64,000 nt of DNA from Nostoc sp. 'Lobaria pulmonaria (5183) cyanobiont' (lineage in GTDB: Bacteria > Cyanobacteriota > Cyanobacteriia > Cyanobacteriales > Nostocaceae): the NCBI RefSeq assembly GCF_002949795.1, contig NZ_CP026692.1:6766001-6830000 (forward strand). Reading direction: 5' to 3'. The position numbers were made by a program, and so were the translations under genes. The notes under the pieces were generated by a model. It made no database searches. It was not told where the DNA came from and saw only the letters and a program-made list of their open reading frames with translations. Positions 34,995-44,066 of the stretch are shown here, piece after piece (within the stretch, counting starts at the first letter, position 1; each line of letters starts with the position of its first letter).

Positions 34995-35561
34995 ATGGAG
35001 AAATTAACTAAACCAGTGCGATTTTGGCTTTGTGCAACTATCATAATTTTGAATTTGATCGGCTGCGATCGCTTTATCGGTAATTCTGGAGAACCAGTTG
35101 AGCGAGTCAGTGATGGCGATACTTTAGTAGTGAAAGATACCGACGGCAAAAATTTAACCGTGCGCTTTGCTTGTGTAGATGCGCCAGAGATAGCTCATAC
35201 TAATAAAGAAAAGCAGAGTAAACGCATTAGCGATCGCAATCAATTTACTTGGGGTGTGAAAGCACGAGAACGGGTGCAACAACTGGTGCAACAAGGAGGC
35301 TCGCGCGTGACTTTGAATATCACCGATAGCGATCGCTATGGGCGTAAAATTGCCGAAGTCCGTTTAAAAAATGGCACTTTTGTACAACAGGTATTGTTGC
35401 AAGAAGGTTTAGCAAAAGTGTATCGTCCCTATTTAAACAAGTGTCCTAGTAAAGACTTAGTTCAAAAAGCTGAAACTGAGGCGAAGGCACAACGGCTCGG
35501 CGTTTGGAGCGATACTAAATTTATAAATCCTTGGGAATATCGCAGCCTATATAAAAAGTAG
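34995..35561 (+). CDS. Thermonuclease-family (SNase) lipoprotein
   Basis: A 188-residue secreted nuclease. The N-terminus is a lipoprotein signal with lipobox LNLIGC, making Cys24 the lipidated residue. The SNase fold begins VERVSDGDTLVV, with active-site Arg/Asp/Glu in VRFACVDAPEI and the last Arg in SDRYGRKIAEVRL; GLAKVYRPYL and ETEAKAQRLGVWS are further family segments. It would cut DNA and RNA outside the cytoplasmic membrane with Ca2+, for scavenging or defence. ATG 34995 is the only start placing the signal peptide correctly. Neighbours give no operon context. Confidence 0.9.
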   Translation: MEKLTKPVRFWLCATIIILNLIGCDRFIGNSGEPVERVSDGDTLVVKDTDGKNLTVRFACVDAPEIAHTNKEKQSKRISDRNQFTWGVKARERVQQLVQQGGSRVTLNITDSDRYGRKIAEVRLKNGTFVQQVLLQEGLAKVYRPYLNKCPSKDLVQKAETEAKAQRLGVWSDTKFINPWEYRSLYKK

Positions 35562-35656
35562 AAACTCTAACTGTTTCTAATTGAATGCACAACATTTTTT
35601 GGCATTGCATACTTGCGATATAATTTAGCAACTTCCAAAATTCCCCCCTGTCTCCC

Positions 35657-36538
35657 TTACTCCTCTCCCCAAGTTTGCAGTTGCAAATAAACGAGTACCA
35701 ACGTTGCTGCTAATAACACAGTTGCTCCTGCTGCTGCATAACCAAAATCAAATTGACCAAAAGCCTCTTGGTAAATGTAGTAAACCAGCAGATTAGTCGA
35801 ATTCAGTGGCCCGCCGCCAGTCATCACATAAATTTGCTCAAAACTCCGCAATGTAAAAATTGCGGTAGTGATGATTGCAAATATGACAGTCGGGCGCAAT
35901 CCGGGCAAAGTAATATACCAAAATTGTTGCCAAGCATTTGCTCCATCCAAATCTGCTGCTTCATAACGACTGGGAGGAATTGTTTGCAACCCTGCTAAAA
36001 AAACCACCATATTGAAACCCAGTTGTTTCCAAATACTCATTAAAATAATTATCGGCATTGCCCAAAATGTATCTCCTAACCAGGGTATGTCTGAAATACC
36101 AAAAAAAACTAAAAGTCCGTTAACTGGCCCTGATGTCTGAAACAGCCAGCGAAATCCCAAACCCGCTGCCACAATTGAAATAATTGAGGGTAAAAAATAA
36201 GCACTTCGCAGGATGCCTCGCAAGGGAATGGAGCGGTTTAATAGTACTGCCAATCCCAAGGAGATAACTAAACTGGGAATGATGGTGGCAACCGTAAAAT
36301 AAAAGGTGTTACCCAGAACTTGCCAGAAGTCAGGGTTGAGTAGTAAGCGCCAATAGTTTTTTAAGCCTATCCAATAAATACCTTTTAAAGTGAAACTACC
36401 AGCAGTGAAACTGAGGTAGAACAAATAGGCAATCGGCCAAATGATAAAAACACCGAGCAAAATTAGTGCTGGTGTGAGAAAAATCCAGGCTGCTACTGTA
36501 TCGTTATCCAACCACGACTTAGTATATATTTTTGGCAT
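35657..36538 (-). CDS. Carbohydrate ABC transporter permease (MalF/UgpA type)
   Basis: A 293-residue inner-membrane permease of a CUT1 sugar importer. Six helices are visible, starting WIFLTPALILLGVFIIWPIA. The EAA loop that contacts the ATPase reads YEAADLDGANAWQQFWYITL PG-type (EAAxxDGA...F..ITLPGL). No binding protein, second permease or ATPase lies next to it, so it must work with subunits encoded elsewhere. Its start lies inside the left copy of a 105-bp duplication; it was originally divergent from purN, which now lies 2 kb away. Confidence 0.9.
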   Translation of the reverse strand: MPKIYTKSWLDNDTVAAWIFLTPALILLGVFIIWPIAYLFYLSFTAGSFTLKGIYWIGLKNYWRLLLNPDFWQVLGNTFYFTVATIIPSLVISLGLAVLLNRSIPLRGILRSAYFLPSIISIVAAGLGFRWLFQTSGPVNGLLVFFGISDIPWLGDTFWAMPIIILMSIWKQLGFNMVVFLAGLQTIPPSRYEAADLDGANAWQQFWYITLPGLRPTVIFAIITTAIFTLRSFEQIYVMTGGGPLNSTNLLVYYIYQEAFGQFDFGYAAAGATVLLAATLVLVYLQLQTWGEE

Positions 36539-36616
36539 CTATAATTTTTCCTCTTAGCTGTTATGACCCTCCGCCCTGATTCTACCCTTAGCTTGGTTTC
36601 TCCTATTATTAGCGAT
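36512..36616. repeat. 105-bp direct duplication, left copy
   Basis: Matches 38562-38666 at an offset of exactly 2050 bp; I count 97 of 105 identical, with the first 59 bases perfect. It includes the first nine codons of the permease (intact here) and a dead copy of the purN start. Together with the right copy it brackets a 2-kb insert like an unusually long target duplication. Confidence 0.92.
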
Positions 36617-36652
36617 CGCTTGGGTAAGCTTTTGGTTTATAATTATCTCTAG
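36563..36652 (+). pseudogene. Duplicated 5' end of purN
   Basis: The frame reads MTLRPDSTLSLVSPIIS and then leaves purN similarity (DRLGKLLVYNYL, stop). The real purN at 38613 starts MTLCPDSTLSLISPRIS. This is the purN beginning left behind on the permease side of the insert. Confidence 0.85.
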
Positions 36653-36691
36653 TTGGAGTCTTTACTTAAACATCGCTATTTTTCTGCAAAC

Positions 36692-37030
36692 TCAAACCAA
36701 TCCCAAATGCAATTTTAACGCTGCATCAATTAGTACCATCATATCTTCGTTTAAACTACCCAATACTTCACCAGTAATTCGTTGCTTAGAAATTGTTCGC
36801 ACTTGCTGCGCCTGTACTTTTGAAGGCTTCGTTAAACCACTAACTTCTGGATTAAGTAGAACTTCAAAGGGATAAACACGGCTCACATTAGAAGTAATCG
36901 GTAAAATTGTCACAGTAGTAGCAGCACTATTACTTATATCATTACTGACAATTAGCACCGGACGACGTTTACCCATTTCTGAACCCATCGTCGGGCTAAG
37001 ATTTGCGTAATAAATATCACCACGTTTCAT
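36692..37030 (-). CDS. MazF/PemK-type toxin
   Basis: A 112-residue mRNA interferase of the MazF/PemK family: KRGDIYYANLSPTMGSEMGK, RRPVLIVSNDISN, TVTILPITSN and KPSKVQAQQVRTISKQRI are all classical segments, including the Arg and Thr/Ser used in catalysis. It would cleave single-stranded mRNA when its antitoxin is degraded. The upstream antitoxin gene overlaps it by 14 bp, indicating translational coupling. The pair lies in the 2-kb insert between the permease and purN. Confidence 0.93.
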   Translation of the reverse strand: MKRGDIYYANLSPTMGSEMGKRRPVLIVSNDISNSAATTVTILPITSNVSRVYPFEVLLNPEVSGLTKPSKVQAQQVRTISKQRITGEVLGSLNEDMMVLIDAALKLHLGLV

Positions 37031-37241
37031 CTGTTAAACCATCTGCTACTGTCACATTCCAATCGTTATCAACTTCAGCAGACGCTTCTCGGTAAGCTAC
37101 CTCTAATTCTCGGTTTCGCAGCAATTCTAATGCTTCTTCAATTACTTGAGAACGAGATTTACATCCTTTATTTTGCTTGTAGTTTTCGACAAACTCCACT
37201 AAAAACGGTGGCAAGGAAATAGAGAGTTTTTCTACATTCAT
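37017..37241 (-). CDS. Ribbon-helix-helix antitoxin of the MazF pair
   Basis: A 74-residue antitoxin. The N-terminus MNVEKLSISLPPFLVEFVEN with CKSRSQVIEEALELL is a ribbon-helix-helix DNA-binding fold (MazE9/CopG-like), and the acidic tail (ASAEVDNDWNVTVADGLTDE) is the likely toxin-binding, disordered part. I chose ATG 37241 rather than the upstream start at 37262, since the family begins at this strand. It probably represses its own promoter in the roughly 240-bp space upstream. Confidence 0.85.
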   Translation of the reverse strand: MNVEKLSISLPPFLVEFVENYKQNKGCKSRSQVIEEALELLRNRELEVAYREASAEVDNDWNVTVADGLTDETW

Positions 37242-37479
37242 CTTCGTACCAATTAGTAGCAAAAATAATTCCTACTAATATACTAGCTTAATCTCAAAGC
37301 CAAGCAGGTGCGATGCCTACGGCGGTAAACTACGCACTTTCCCACAGGCGATCGCTTGCGTAAGCTCTTGGTTCATAATTTGATCCATTCTGTTTTTTGA
37401 AAAAAATTAGATCGTTCCGCTACACTGAAAAACGATAAAGAAAAGAAGGGCAGAGGACAAGAGAGCTAGGTATAAAGGG

Positions 37480-38442
37480 CTAAAGAGTCCTCCCAACCGC
37501 GCAGACAACACGAAAACCAACACTGCCGTTGATACCGTCGCGCCCCGCCCAATCGTTGAAGAGGCGGGACGCAAAACGGCAGAGTCCAGGAATCTCGAAC
37601 CAAGAACCGCCTCGCAGCATCCGATTTTAATTATCATTATCTATCCATGCACTTCCATCACTGGGCACTCCTTTGAGTAGGTTGAGCAGGGCTTGGCCGT
37701 AATCTGAGATTCAATCGCGGCAATATCTCCATCCATAAGTTCTAATTGCTGCTGGGTTTGCCGTACTCAGGGGAAACTCCTGTCGCAGTGCCGTTGTAAA
37801 CTCCTGCTGATATATTTGCAGGTTTTGCTCATGCGTCTTAAACCGTGCAGTCACTAGTGCCTCAATCGATATCGTGTCCTCATTGCGCAGCCCCAAAATT
37901 TGCTGGAGATTTTGCAGCTCGTGGCGATCGCTATCGGTAATTGTCTCGTCTTGCTCCAGTAGTTCAGTAAACACCCGCTGATACTGCTGGAGTTTTTCGC
38001 GGAACTCGTTGCGGTAAGGTTCTAATATATCATCTTTGATCGCCTTCGCCTCAGTTGTCTTCAATCCCAAGCGAGTCCTCTGATAATCTAATGTGCGACG
38101 ACCAACAAGGGAAATTTCGCCTCGATGAATAAATCGCGCTACCTCCTTACAATATCGCTGTCTAGGATCGCCTGGAGCCACCTTTGCCAGTCGAATTTTA
38201 AAGCCTTCTCGAATTGCATAAATTTCCGGCTTCATCGCCGATTGAAGTTCTCGTACCTTCTGACTGGCGTATTCATGGAGTTCATCAATGGAGATAAATT
38301 CATCTTGATTTTTTAGCAGGGTAATATCTGACGCAGCAAATCCGCCCATCTCAGTATGCAGCAGTACCTCGCACACTGCCTCTACATCTCTAACTGCACT
38401 GGGTAACGGGTTCAGCCCCGGCTCATACGCTACCTTCGCCAT
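37480..38442 (-). pseudogene. Degenerate caspase-FGE (formylglycine-generating-enzyme-like) gene
   Basis: Begins with the N-terminal strip of a caspase domain (LPSAVRDVEAVCEVLLHTEM and GGFAASDITLLKN), then jumps into the segment that normally follows the caspase in cyanobacterial caspase-FGE proteins (DEFISIDELHEYASQKVREL, MKPEIYAIREGFKI, RGEISLVGRRTLDY). The His/Cys catalytic part is deleted. After a stop near 37711 the same frame continues GVPSDGSAWIDNDN, a TAA, then NRMLRGGSWFEIPG and GSVGFRVVCAVGRTL, the end of an FGE-sulfatase domain; most of that domain is missing. At least two stops and two large deletions make it a relic. The first 243 residues are an open frame and could still be translated. 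Confidence 0.8.
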
Positions 38443-38561
38443 TTAACTCACCTATGCTGCGATCAAATCCTGTGCGGTTTTAATCTCTGTGTTGTTCCCT
38501 TCATACCAAGTATTAAAATATCACATATATCAATTGGACGAGTTATGAGCTAAATCTTTAC

Positions 38562-38666
38562 CCACGACTTAGTATATATTTTTGGCATCTATAATTTTTC
38601 CTCTTAGCTGTTATGACCCTGTGCCCTGATTCTACCCTGAGCTTAATTTCTCCTAGAATTAGCAAT
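38562..38666. repeat. 105-bp direct duplication, right copy
   Basis: Partner of 36512-36616. Here the purN start is intact and the permease start (nine codons, minus strand, ATG at 38588) is the dead remnant. Confidence 0.92.
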
Positions 38667-39275
38667 ATTTGCCAACAAATCGCCCCTTTAAAACTGGGAA
38701 TTATGGCTTCTGGGAATGGCAGCAATTTTGATGTAGTTGCCGAAGCTATCCAAGATGGGCAGCTAAATGCCCAAATTCAAGTTTTAATTTACAATAACCC
38801 CTCGGCGAAAGCAGCCGTCAGAGCAGCTAATAGAGGTGTAGAAACTGTCTTATTAAATCACCGCAACTATCAAAACCGAGAAGAGTTTGATGAGCAAATT
38901 GTGCAGACATTGCAGCGCTATGATGTGGAATGGGTGATTTTAGCAGGTTGGATGCGATTGTTAACATCAATTTTCATTGATGCCTTTCCTGAGAGGATTA
39001 TAAATATCCATCCAAGTTTGTTACCTAGTTTCAAGGGAATCCATGCTGTAGAACAAGCCTTGGCATCTGGGGTAAAAATCACTGGTTGTACAGTGCATAT
39101 AGCTTGTTTAGAAATGGACAGTGGGCCAATATTAATGCAAGCCGCAGTACCAGTACTGCCCGATGATACAGCAGAAACACTCCACGCCAGGATTCAAATT
39201 CAGGAACATCGAATTTTACCATTAGCGATCGCTCTAGCAGCTTATTCGTCAAAAGTTACACTAAGCTTGTCGTAA
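38613..39275 (+). CDS. purN: Phosphoribosylglycinamide formyltransferase
   Basis: Transfers formyl from 10-formyl-THF to GAR, third step of purine synthesis. The 220-residue protein has the phosphate-binding MASGNGSNFDVV, the catalytic Asn/His in NIHPSLLPSFKG and the catalytic Asp in CTVHIACLEMDSGPI. Compared with E. coli PurN (212 residues) it has about 25 extra N-terminal residues (MTLCPDSTLSLISPRIS), so a downstream ATG at 38703 (MASGNGSNF) is too late and the first ATG is kept. The first 18 codons lie inside the 105-bp duplication. It converges on the GAF-protein gene with a palindrome between the stops. Confidence 0.96.
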   Translation: MTLCPDSTLSLISPRISNICQQIAPLKLGIMASGNGSNFDVVAEAIQDGQLNAQIQVLIYNNPSAKAAVRAANRGVETVLLNHRNYQNREEFDEQIVQTLQRYDVEWVILAGWMRLLTSIFIDAFPERIINIHPSLLPSFKGIHAVEQALASGVKITGCTVHIACLEMDSGPILMQAAVPVLPDDTAETLHARIQIQEHRILPLAIALAAYSSKVTLSLS

Positions 39276-39290
39276 AAATACATATATCAA

Positions 39291-39322
39291 GTAGGGGCGC
39301 ACATCTAGCTGTGCGCCTCTAC
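39291..39322. terminator. GC-rich palindrome between convergent stops
   Basis: GTAGGGGCGCACA faces TGTGCGCCTCTAC with CTAG-type centre, giving a strong stem in the 46-bp gap between purN and the GAF-protein stop. It belongs to the same repeat family as those at 28720 and 59524. It could stop transcription from either side, although no T-run follows. Confidence 0.55.
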
Positions 39323-41904
39323 TATTCATCAGAGTTAGCTTCAGCAGTTTGATACGCTTGTAGGAGCCTAGCATGATCGAGAGTAAATCCTACTTGCATC
39401 GCTATCTGGGTAAATAAATCAATCTCAGATTGTTGCCAATCACGGGGTTCAGAACACTGATGTGCAATTAACAAGCCAAATAGCTGCTCATCTTTAATAA
39501 TTGGTGCTACTAAATTTGCTTTCACACCAAAAGATTCGAGCAGTTTAATGTGACAATCAGCCAAACTAGACTCATAAATGTTGTTGATTGCCATAACGCG
39601 ACCAGACTGGTACTTTTCTACATAGCCTTGAGTGAAACAGGGGTCATGGATTTTAGATCGCAAAACTTTGGGATAACCTGGAACCACTGATTCAGCAATG
39701 ATAATTCCAAACCAATTAGCGTAAAAGCTATAAACTAACACTCGGTCAGTACTCAGTGCTTTGCGAACCTCTTCCACTGTGGTTTTGATGACATCCTCTT
39801 CGTTAAGTGATTGGCGAATTTTGCGGATAATATCCACCAATAACTGACTTCGCATCCTTTCAGCTTCGATTCGTTGCAGCAGCCTAGCATGGTCGAGAGC
39901 AAATCCCACTTGCATCGCTATCTGGGCAAATAAATCAATCTCAGATTGTTGCCAATCACGGGGCTTGGAGCACTGATGTGCAATTAACAAGCCAAATAGC
40001 TGCTTATCTTTAATAATGGGGGCTACTAAATTTGCTTTCACAGCAAAGGATTCGAGTAAGCTAATGTGACAATCAGCTAAACCGATTTCATAAATGTTGT
40101 TTATGGCTAGAACGCGACCAGACTGATACTGTTCTACATAGCCTTGACCAAAACATGGGTCTCGGATTTCAGCTTGCAAAACTTTTGGGTAAGTGAGAAC
40201 AACTGATTCGGCAATCACAATTCCAGACCAATCAGCGTTAAAACTATAAACCAGTACTCGGTCAGTACCCAGTACTTTACGAACCTCTTCTACGGTGGTT
40301 TTCAGGACATCCTCTTCGTTAAGCGATTGGCGAATGCTGCCGATAGTATCCGCCAGCAACCGACTTTGCACACCTTCAGCATCGATTCGTTGCAGAAGTC
40401 TTGCATGGTCGAGAGCAAATCCCACTTGCATCGCTATCTGGGCAAATAAATCAATCTCAGGCTTTTGCCAATCACGGGGTCTGGAGCATTGATGTGCAAT
40501 TAATAAGCCAAATAGGTGTTCATCTTTGAGAATGGGGGCGACCAAATTTGCTTTGACAGCAAAGGATTCGAGCAGGTTAATGTGACAATCAGTCAAACCG
40601 GCTTCATAAATGTTATTTGTGGCTTGAACGCGACCAGACTGATACTTTTCTATATAGCCCTGAGTGAAACAGATGTCTTGAATTTCGGTTCGCAAAACTT
40701 TTGGATAACCTGGAACCACTGATTCGGCAATCACAGTTCCAACCCAATTAGCGTTAAAGCTATAAACCAGCACTCGGTCAGTACTCAGTACTTTGCGAAC
40801 TTCTTCTACGGTGGTTTTGAGGACATCCTCTTCGTTGAGCGATTGGCGAATGCTGCGGGTAGTTTCTATAAATACCTGAGCTCGATCTGCCTTTGAATCT
40901 ACCTGTTTTAGAAGCCTAGCGTAGTCAAGAGCAAATCCCACTTGTATAGCTATGTGAGCGAACAAATTAATCTCAGACTGCTGCCAAAAGCGAACTCTAG
41001 AACACTGATGTGCAATTAATAAACCAAATAGCTGCTTGCCTTTGAGAATCGGTGCTACTAAATTAGATTTGACAGCAAATTGCTCTAGCAGCTCAATATC
41101 ACCATCACTGAGATTGGCTTGATAGATATCATCAATAGCCCGGATGCAACCATTCTGATATTTTTCTATATATCCTGCCTCAAACCCAGTGTTAGAGACT
41201 GTAACCCCTAACATTTTCGGTAAACCAGGTGCTACTGATTCGGTGATAAAGGTTCCATTACAGTTGGAGTTGAAGCAAAAGATGGTTACGCGATCGATGC
41301 TTAAAGCTTTACGAATTTCTTCTGAGGTAGTTTTGAGAACATCTTCTTCATTGAATGATTCTCGAACCCAGCGGGTAATTTTTATCGATAGCTGGGAGTA
41401 ATCAGCTTCAGCTTCTTTTTGTTGTAGCAAACCCGAAATCATCTCTGTGAATAAGTTTATGTTACTCTCTAACATCACTAATTCATCTTGGCTAGCGATG
41501 AAAGATTGAGTAAACTCACTATCTGGACGTAGCTTATTTTTGATAATATTAGAAGTTGCAGCAGCCTTGCGGACTCGATTAATAACTCGATTTGCCACAA
41601 AAACAGCGATCGCACCTGCTAAAATTGCTGTCACTCCCATACCAGCTAACAAGAGTGACAATTCTCTTTGTAGAGCAAGTTCACTTTCTGTTAAACTTTT
41701 TGTACTCTCAAGTCTTACTTGCGGAATTTCTGTATTAATTAAATTAGTGCCATAGTTGTAAGTAGCTGTTCCAATTGCAACTACAGGCAGCACACTAATA
41801 CTTAGTGCCCAAACTATTGCTTTAGTCTTTAAACTCCATTTTTGTTGCCAGAGTCTCTGTTGACGATTTCGTTTTGCTTGGTTTTGAGAAAAAGACTGAC
41901 TCAT
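39322..41904 (-). CDS. Membrane sensor with four near-identical GAF domains
   Basis: An 860-residue sensor without an output domain. Two helices near residues 33-55 and 86-108 bracket a short periplasmic loop; a HAMP-like linker follows, then four GAF domains to the end. Each GAF starts IRQSLNEEDVLKTTVEEVRK (or a variant) and contains LLESFAVKANLVAPI and LFGLLIAHQCS. The DNA repeats at an exact 516-bp (172-residue) period (anchor words at 39795, 40311, 40827 and 41343), evidence for tandem duplication. The CSxPRDWQ motif recalls GAFs of chemotaxis and phytochrome-like proteins in cyanobacteria, but no bilin cysteine can be assigned. Relatives usually end in an MCP or kinase domain; here it stops after AYQTAEANSDE. 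Confidence 0.85.
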   Translation of the reverse strand: MSQSFSQNQAKRNRQQRLWQQKWSLKTKAIVWALSISVLPVVAIGTATYNYGTNLINTEIPQVRLESTKSLTESELALQRELSLLLAGMGVTAILAGAIAVFVANRVINRVRKAAATSNIIKNKLRPDSEFTQSFIASQDELVMLESNINLFTEMISGLLQQKEAEADYSQLSIKITRWVRESFNEEDVLKTTSEEIRKALSIDRVTIFCFNSNCNGTFITESVAPGLPKMLGVTVSNTGFEAGYIEKYQNGCIRAIDDIYQANLSDGDIELLEQFAVKSNLVAPILKGKQLFGLLIAHQCSRVRFWQQSEINLFAHIAIQVGFALDYARLLKQVDSKADRAQVFIETTRSIRQSLNEEDVLKTTVEEVRKVLSTDRVLVYSFNANWVGTVIAESVVPGYPKVLRTEIQDICFTQGYIEKYQSGRVQATNNIYEAGLTDCHINLLESFAVKANLVAPILKDEHLFGLLIAHQCSRPRDWQKPEIDLFAQIAMQVGFALDHARLLQRIDAEGVQSRLLADTIGSIRQSLNEEDVLKTTVEEVRKVLGTDRVLVYSFNADWSGIVIAESVVLTYPKVLQAEIRDPCFGQGYVEQYQSGRVLAINNIYEIGLADCHISLLESFAVKANLVAPIIKDKQLFGLLIAHQCSKPRDWQQSEIDLFAQIAMQVGFALDHARLLQRIEAERMRSQLLVDIIRKIRQSLNEEDVIKTTVEEVRKALSTDRVLVYSFYANWFGIIIAESVVPGYPKVLRSKIHDPCFTQGYVEKYQSGRVMAINNIYESSLADCHIKLLESFGVKANLVAPIIKDEQLFGLLIAHQCSEPRDWQQSEIDLFTQIAMQVGFTLDHARLLQAYQTAEANSDE

Positions 41905-42399
41905 AAATGAAACCTGGATTGCTGCAATTGAGAATCAAGTAAATAACCTCACCACCAAATTCTACACAAACCTTATTAAATAAGGACTGGCTTTCAGGAG
42001 TATTTTGAAGCACTAATCTTCTAGGTCATGTCCCATAATGTTTTTATTTCCTTTAAACTCGAAAAAATTGGATCTGATTAACAGGTTTGTCAACAATTTT
42101 ATGGCGATCGCTTGGTTAGAATATCTTATTTTCTCATTAGGAGTTCTGGTTTTCTAACAAGATAGCCAAACAATCTTTATTTTTTAACCAGAGTTTTACA
42201 GACTTCTTGCAGTTACCCTTGCCCGTAATATCATGTTCGCTTGATTACTTACAGCAGTTTTCAAGTAGATGAGGTACAAAATGCAGGACTCACGTATCAG
42301 ACACAAAGAGTTTCTACCTCCTGCCTCAAAACCTGTAACTTTGTACTTCATGCAAAAGAAAGCTGCTGTATAAATTCTTCTAACTCCTAACTCCATAGC

Positions 42400-42936
42400 C
42401 TAATCTGCAATTAACTCTACTGCATCTCGTCCATCACAATTTTGTAAGTAAACTTTGACAATTTCTTCTTTAGCTGTAGGCAACTTCTTGCCAATAAAAT
42501 CTGGGTGAATTGGTAATTCTCGATGGCCTCTGTCTACTAACACAGCTAAACGAATCACCTCTGGTCTACCATAATCGTTGACTGCGTTCAAAGCAGCGCG
42601 AATCGTCCGTCCTTTGAAAATCACATCATCCACGAGTACAACCGTTTTCCCGGTAAGGTCAAAAGGAATTTCGCTTTTCGTTGGAGTCCGCAACCCAATT
42701 TTGTCAAGGTCATCTCGATAAAATGTAATGTCCAAAGCACCAACTGACACTGCTACATCTTCGAGCGTCTCAATCTGACGCGCCAATAATTCGGCTAATA
42801 ACGCACCCCTAGTATAAATACCAAGAAGCACCAGTTGAGACAAATCACGCGTCCTTTCGACAATTTGAGAGGCAAGGCGAGTCAAGGTACGACGGATTTC
42901 TTCAGATGAGAGAATTTCAACTACTTTGGCAGACAT
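42400..42936 (-). CDS. pyrR: Bifunctional pyr regulator / uracil phosphoribosyltransferase PyrR
   Basis: The 178-residue PyrR. TLVDDV-type PRPP loop is visible as TVVLVDDVIFKGRTIRAALN, with LLGIYTRGALLAELLARQIE and GALDITFYRDDL. It converts uracil plus PRPP to UMP and in many bacteria binds pyr mRNA to attenuate pyrimidine genes. Length matches Bacillus PyrR. It stands alone with no pyr gene next to it. Whether it regulates or only salvages in this organism cannot be told. Confidence 0.95.
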   Translation of the reverse strand: MSAKVVEILSSEEIRRTLTRLASQIVERTRDLSQLVLLGIYTRGALLAELLARQIETLEDVAVSVGALDITFYRDDLDKIGLRTPTKSEIPFDLTGKTVVLVDDVIFKGRTIRAALNAVNDYGRPEVIRLAVLVDRGHRELPIHPDFIGKKLPTAKEEIVKVYLQNCDGRDAVELIAD

Positions 42937-42995
42937 AGCGAGTCATAAGTTAGGAGTGATAAGTTAAGAGTTAAGAGTTTTTATTCTTAACTCCT

Positions 42996-43023
42996 GTACA
43001 GACGCGATTAATCGCGTCTCTAA
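42996..43023. repeat. Palindromic element, intergenic copy in reverse orientation
   Basis: The 20-bp palindrome AGACGCGATTAATCGCGTCT is at 43000-43019, preceded by GTAC and followed by CTAA, so its asymmetric flanks are reversed relative to the other copies. It lies in the 101-bp gap between cobD and pyrR. Confidence 0.9.
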
Positions 43024-43037
43024 CTTTATATTTACAA

Positions 43038-44009
43038 TTACCTATTTGCGAGCATTAAGAATATAGCGATCGCTATCCCTAACCATAGCAAAAAACAATA
43101 TCGAGTCAGCTGTAAAGCATTCTGAATAGAACTTGTAGTAATGGCATAAATAGCATCTCCTAGCAGTGGTTTGTACTTAGCTACCCCCCGATACCAATTT
43201 GTACCCCCCATCTGCACACCTAAAAATGCCGCATAGGCGCACTCACTCCAGCCAGAATTGGGACTAGGATCGTTAATTGCATCCCGACGACAAATTTGCC
43301 AAATATGCATCGGTTTACCCGATAGCAGCGACAGAGTCACCACTGTTAACCGACAAGGTAGCCAAGTCAAACAATCTTCTAACCGCGCACAGAACCATCC
43401 TAAATAAGTATAGGGTGCTTCCCGATAGCCCACCATTGAATCAAGAGTACTGCTGGCTTTATATGCTAAAGCCAAGGGAGTTGGCCCCACAACTGGTATA
43501 AAGACACCAACAATTGCATAAAAAAGCGGAGCCATCACCCCATCGGTGGCATTTTCTGCAACCGTTTCTAAAATGGCTCGTGAAATTTCTGCTTGTGAGA
43601 GGTTTTGCGTATCTCGACCAACGTAATTACTTAAAATCTTCCGAGCCTTCTCCAAATCTCCGACTGTTAAAGGTTGTAAAACAGCCTCCGCTGCTGCTCG
43701 CAAACTTCTGCCAGCAAAACAACTAGCCAAAAGAATGCTATCTATTGCAATTCCTAAGAGTGGATGAACCCATCTGGCAATTTGAATAATCAAAAAGCCA
43801 ACAAGACCGCTACCAATTATTAAGATAATACCTAGTAAAATTCCAGCTAGGCGTTGTGTTAGAGAATTTTGACACAAGTGGAGAAAAAACTTGGTCAGGC
43901 GAGAAATTACCCACCCCATAACTTGCACTGGATGGGGCCAATCCCAAGGATCGCCAATTAAATAATCTAAAAATGCCGCAATTATTAAGATATAGATATT
44001 ATTAGTCAT
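43038..44009 (-). CDS. cobD: Adenosylcobinamide-phosphate synthase CobD/CbiB
   Basis: A 323-residue membrane protein that joins the aminopropanol arm to adenosylcobyric acid in B12 synthesis. Family marks are DYLIGDPWDWPHPVQVMG, GRDTQNLSQAEISRAILETV, AENATDGVMAPLFYA, ASSTLDSMVGYR and RRDAINDPSPNSGWSECAYA. Several transmembrane helices are evident. No cobalamin riboswitch fits into the 57-bp gap to the Rrf2 gene upstream. Other cob genes are not in the window. Confidence 0.96.
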   Translation of the reverse strand: MTNNIYILIIAAFLDYLIGDPWDWPHPVQVMGWVISRLTKFFLHLCQNSLTQRLAGILLGIILIIGSGLVGFLIIQIARWVHPLLGIAIDSILLASCFAGRSLRAAAEAVLQPLTVGDLEKARKILSNYVGRDTQNLSQAEISRAILETVAENATDGVMAPLFYAIVGVFIPVVGPTPLALAYKASSTLDSMVGYREAPYTYLGWFCARLEDCLTWLPCRLTVVTLSLLSGKPMHIWQICRRDAINDPSPNSGWSECAYAAFLGVQMGGTNWYRGVAKYKPLLGDAIYAITTSSIQNALQLTRYCFLLWLGIAIAIFLMLANR

Positions 44010-44066
44010 AAATCACGAGTCAAGGGTTAAAAGTCAAGGGTCAATATTTCGACTATTGACTCTTGA

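Noticed and set aside
37407..37637. 76-residue minus-strand open frame
   Set aside because: Out-of-frame reading of the FGE relic; the adjacent frame gives the meaningful RMLRGGSW sequence.
36512..38666. Calling the 2-kb insert a complete transposon
   Set aside because: No transposase, no terminal inverted repeats; only the long direct duplication is seen.
44010..44066. Cobalamin riboswitch ahead of cobD
   Set aside because: Only 57 bp separate cobD from the upstream gene and no B12-box was seen.
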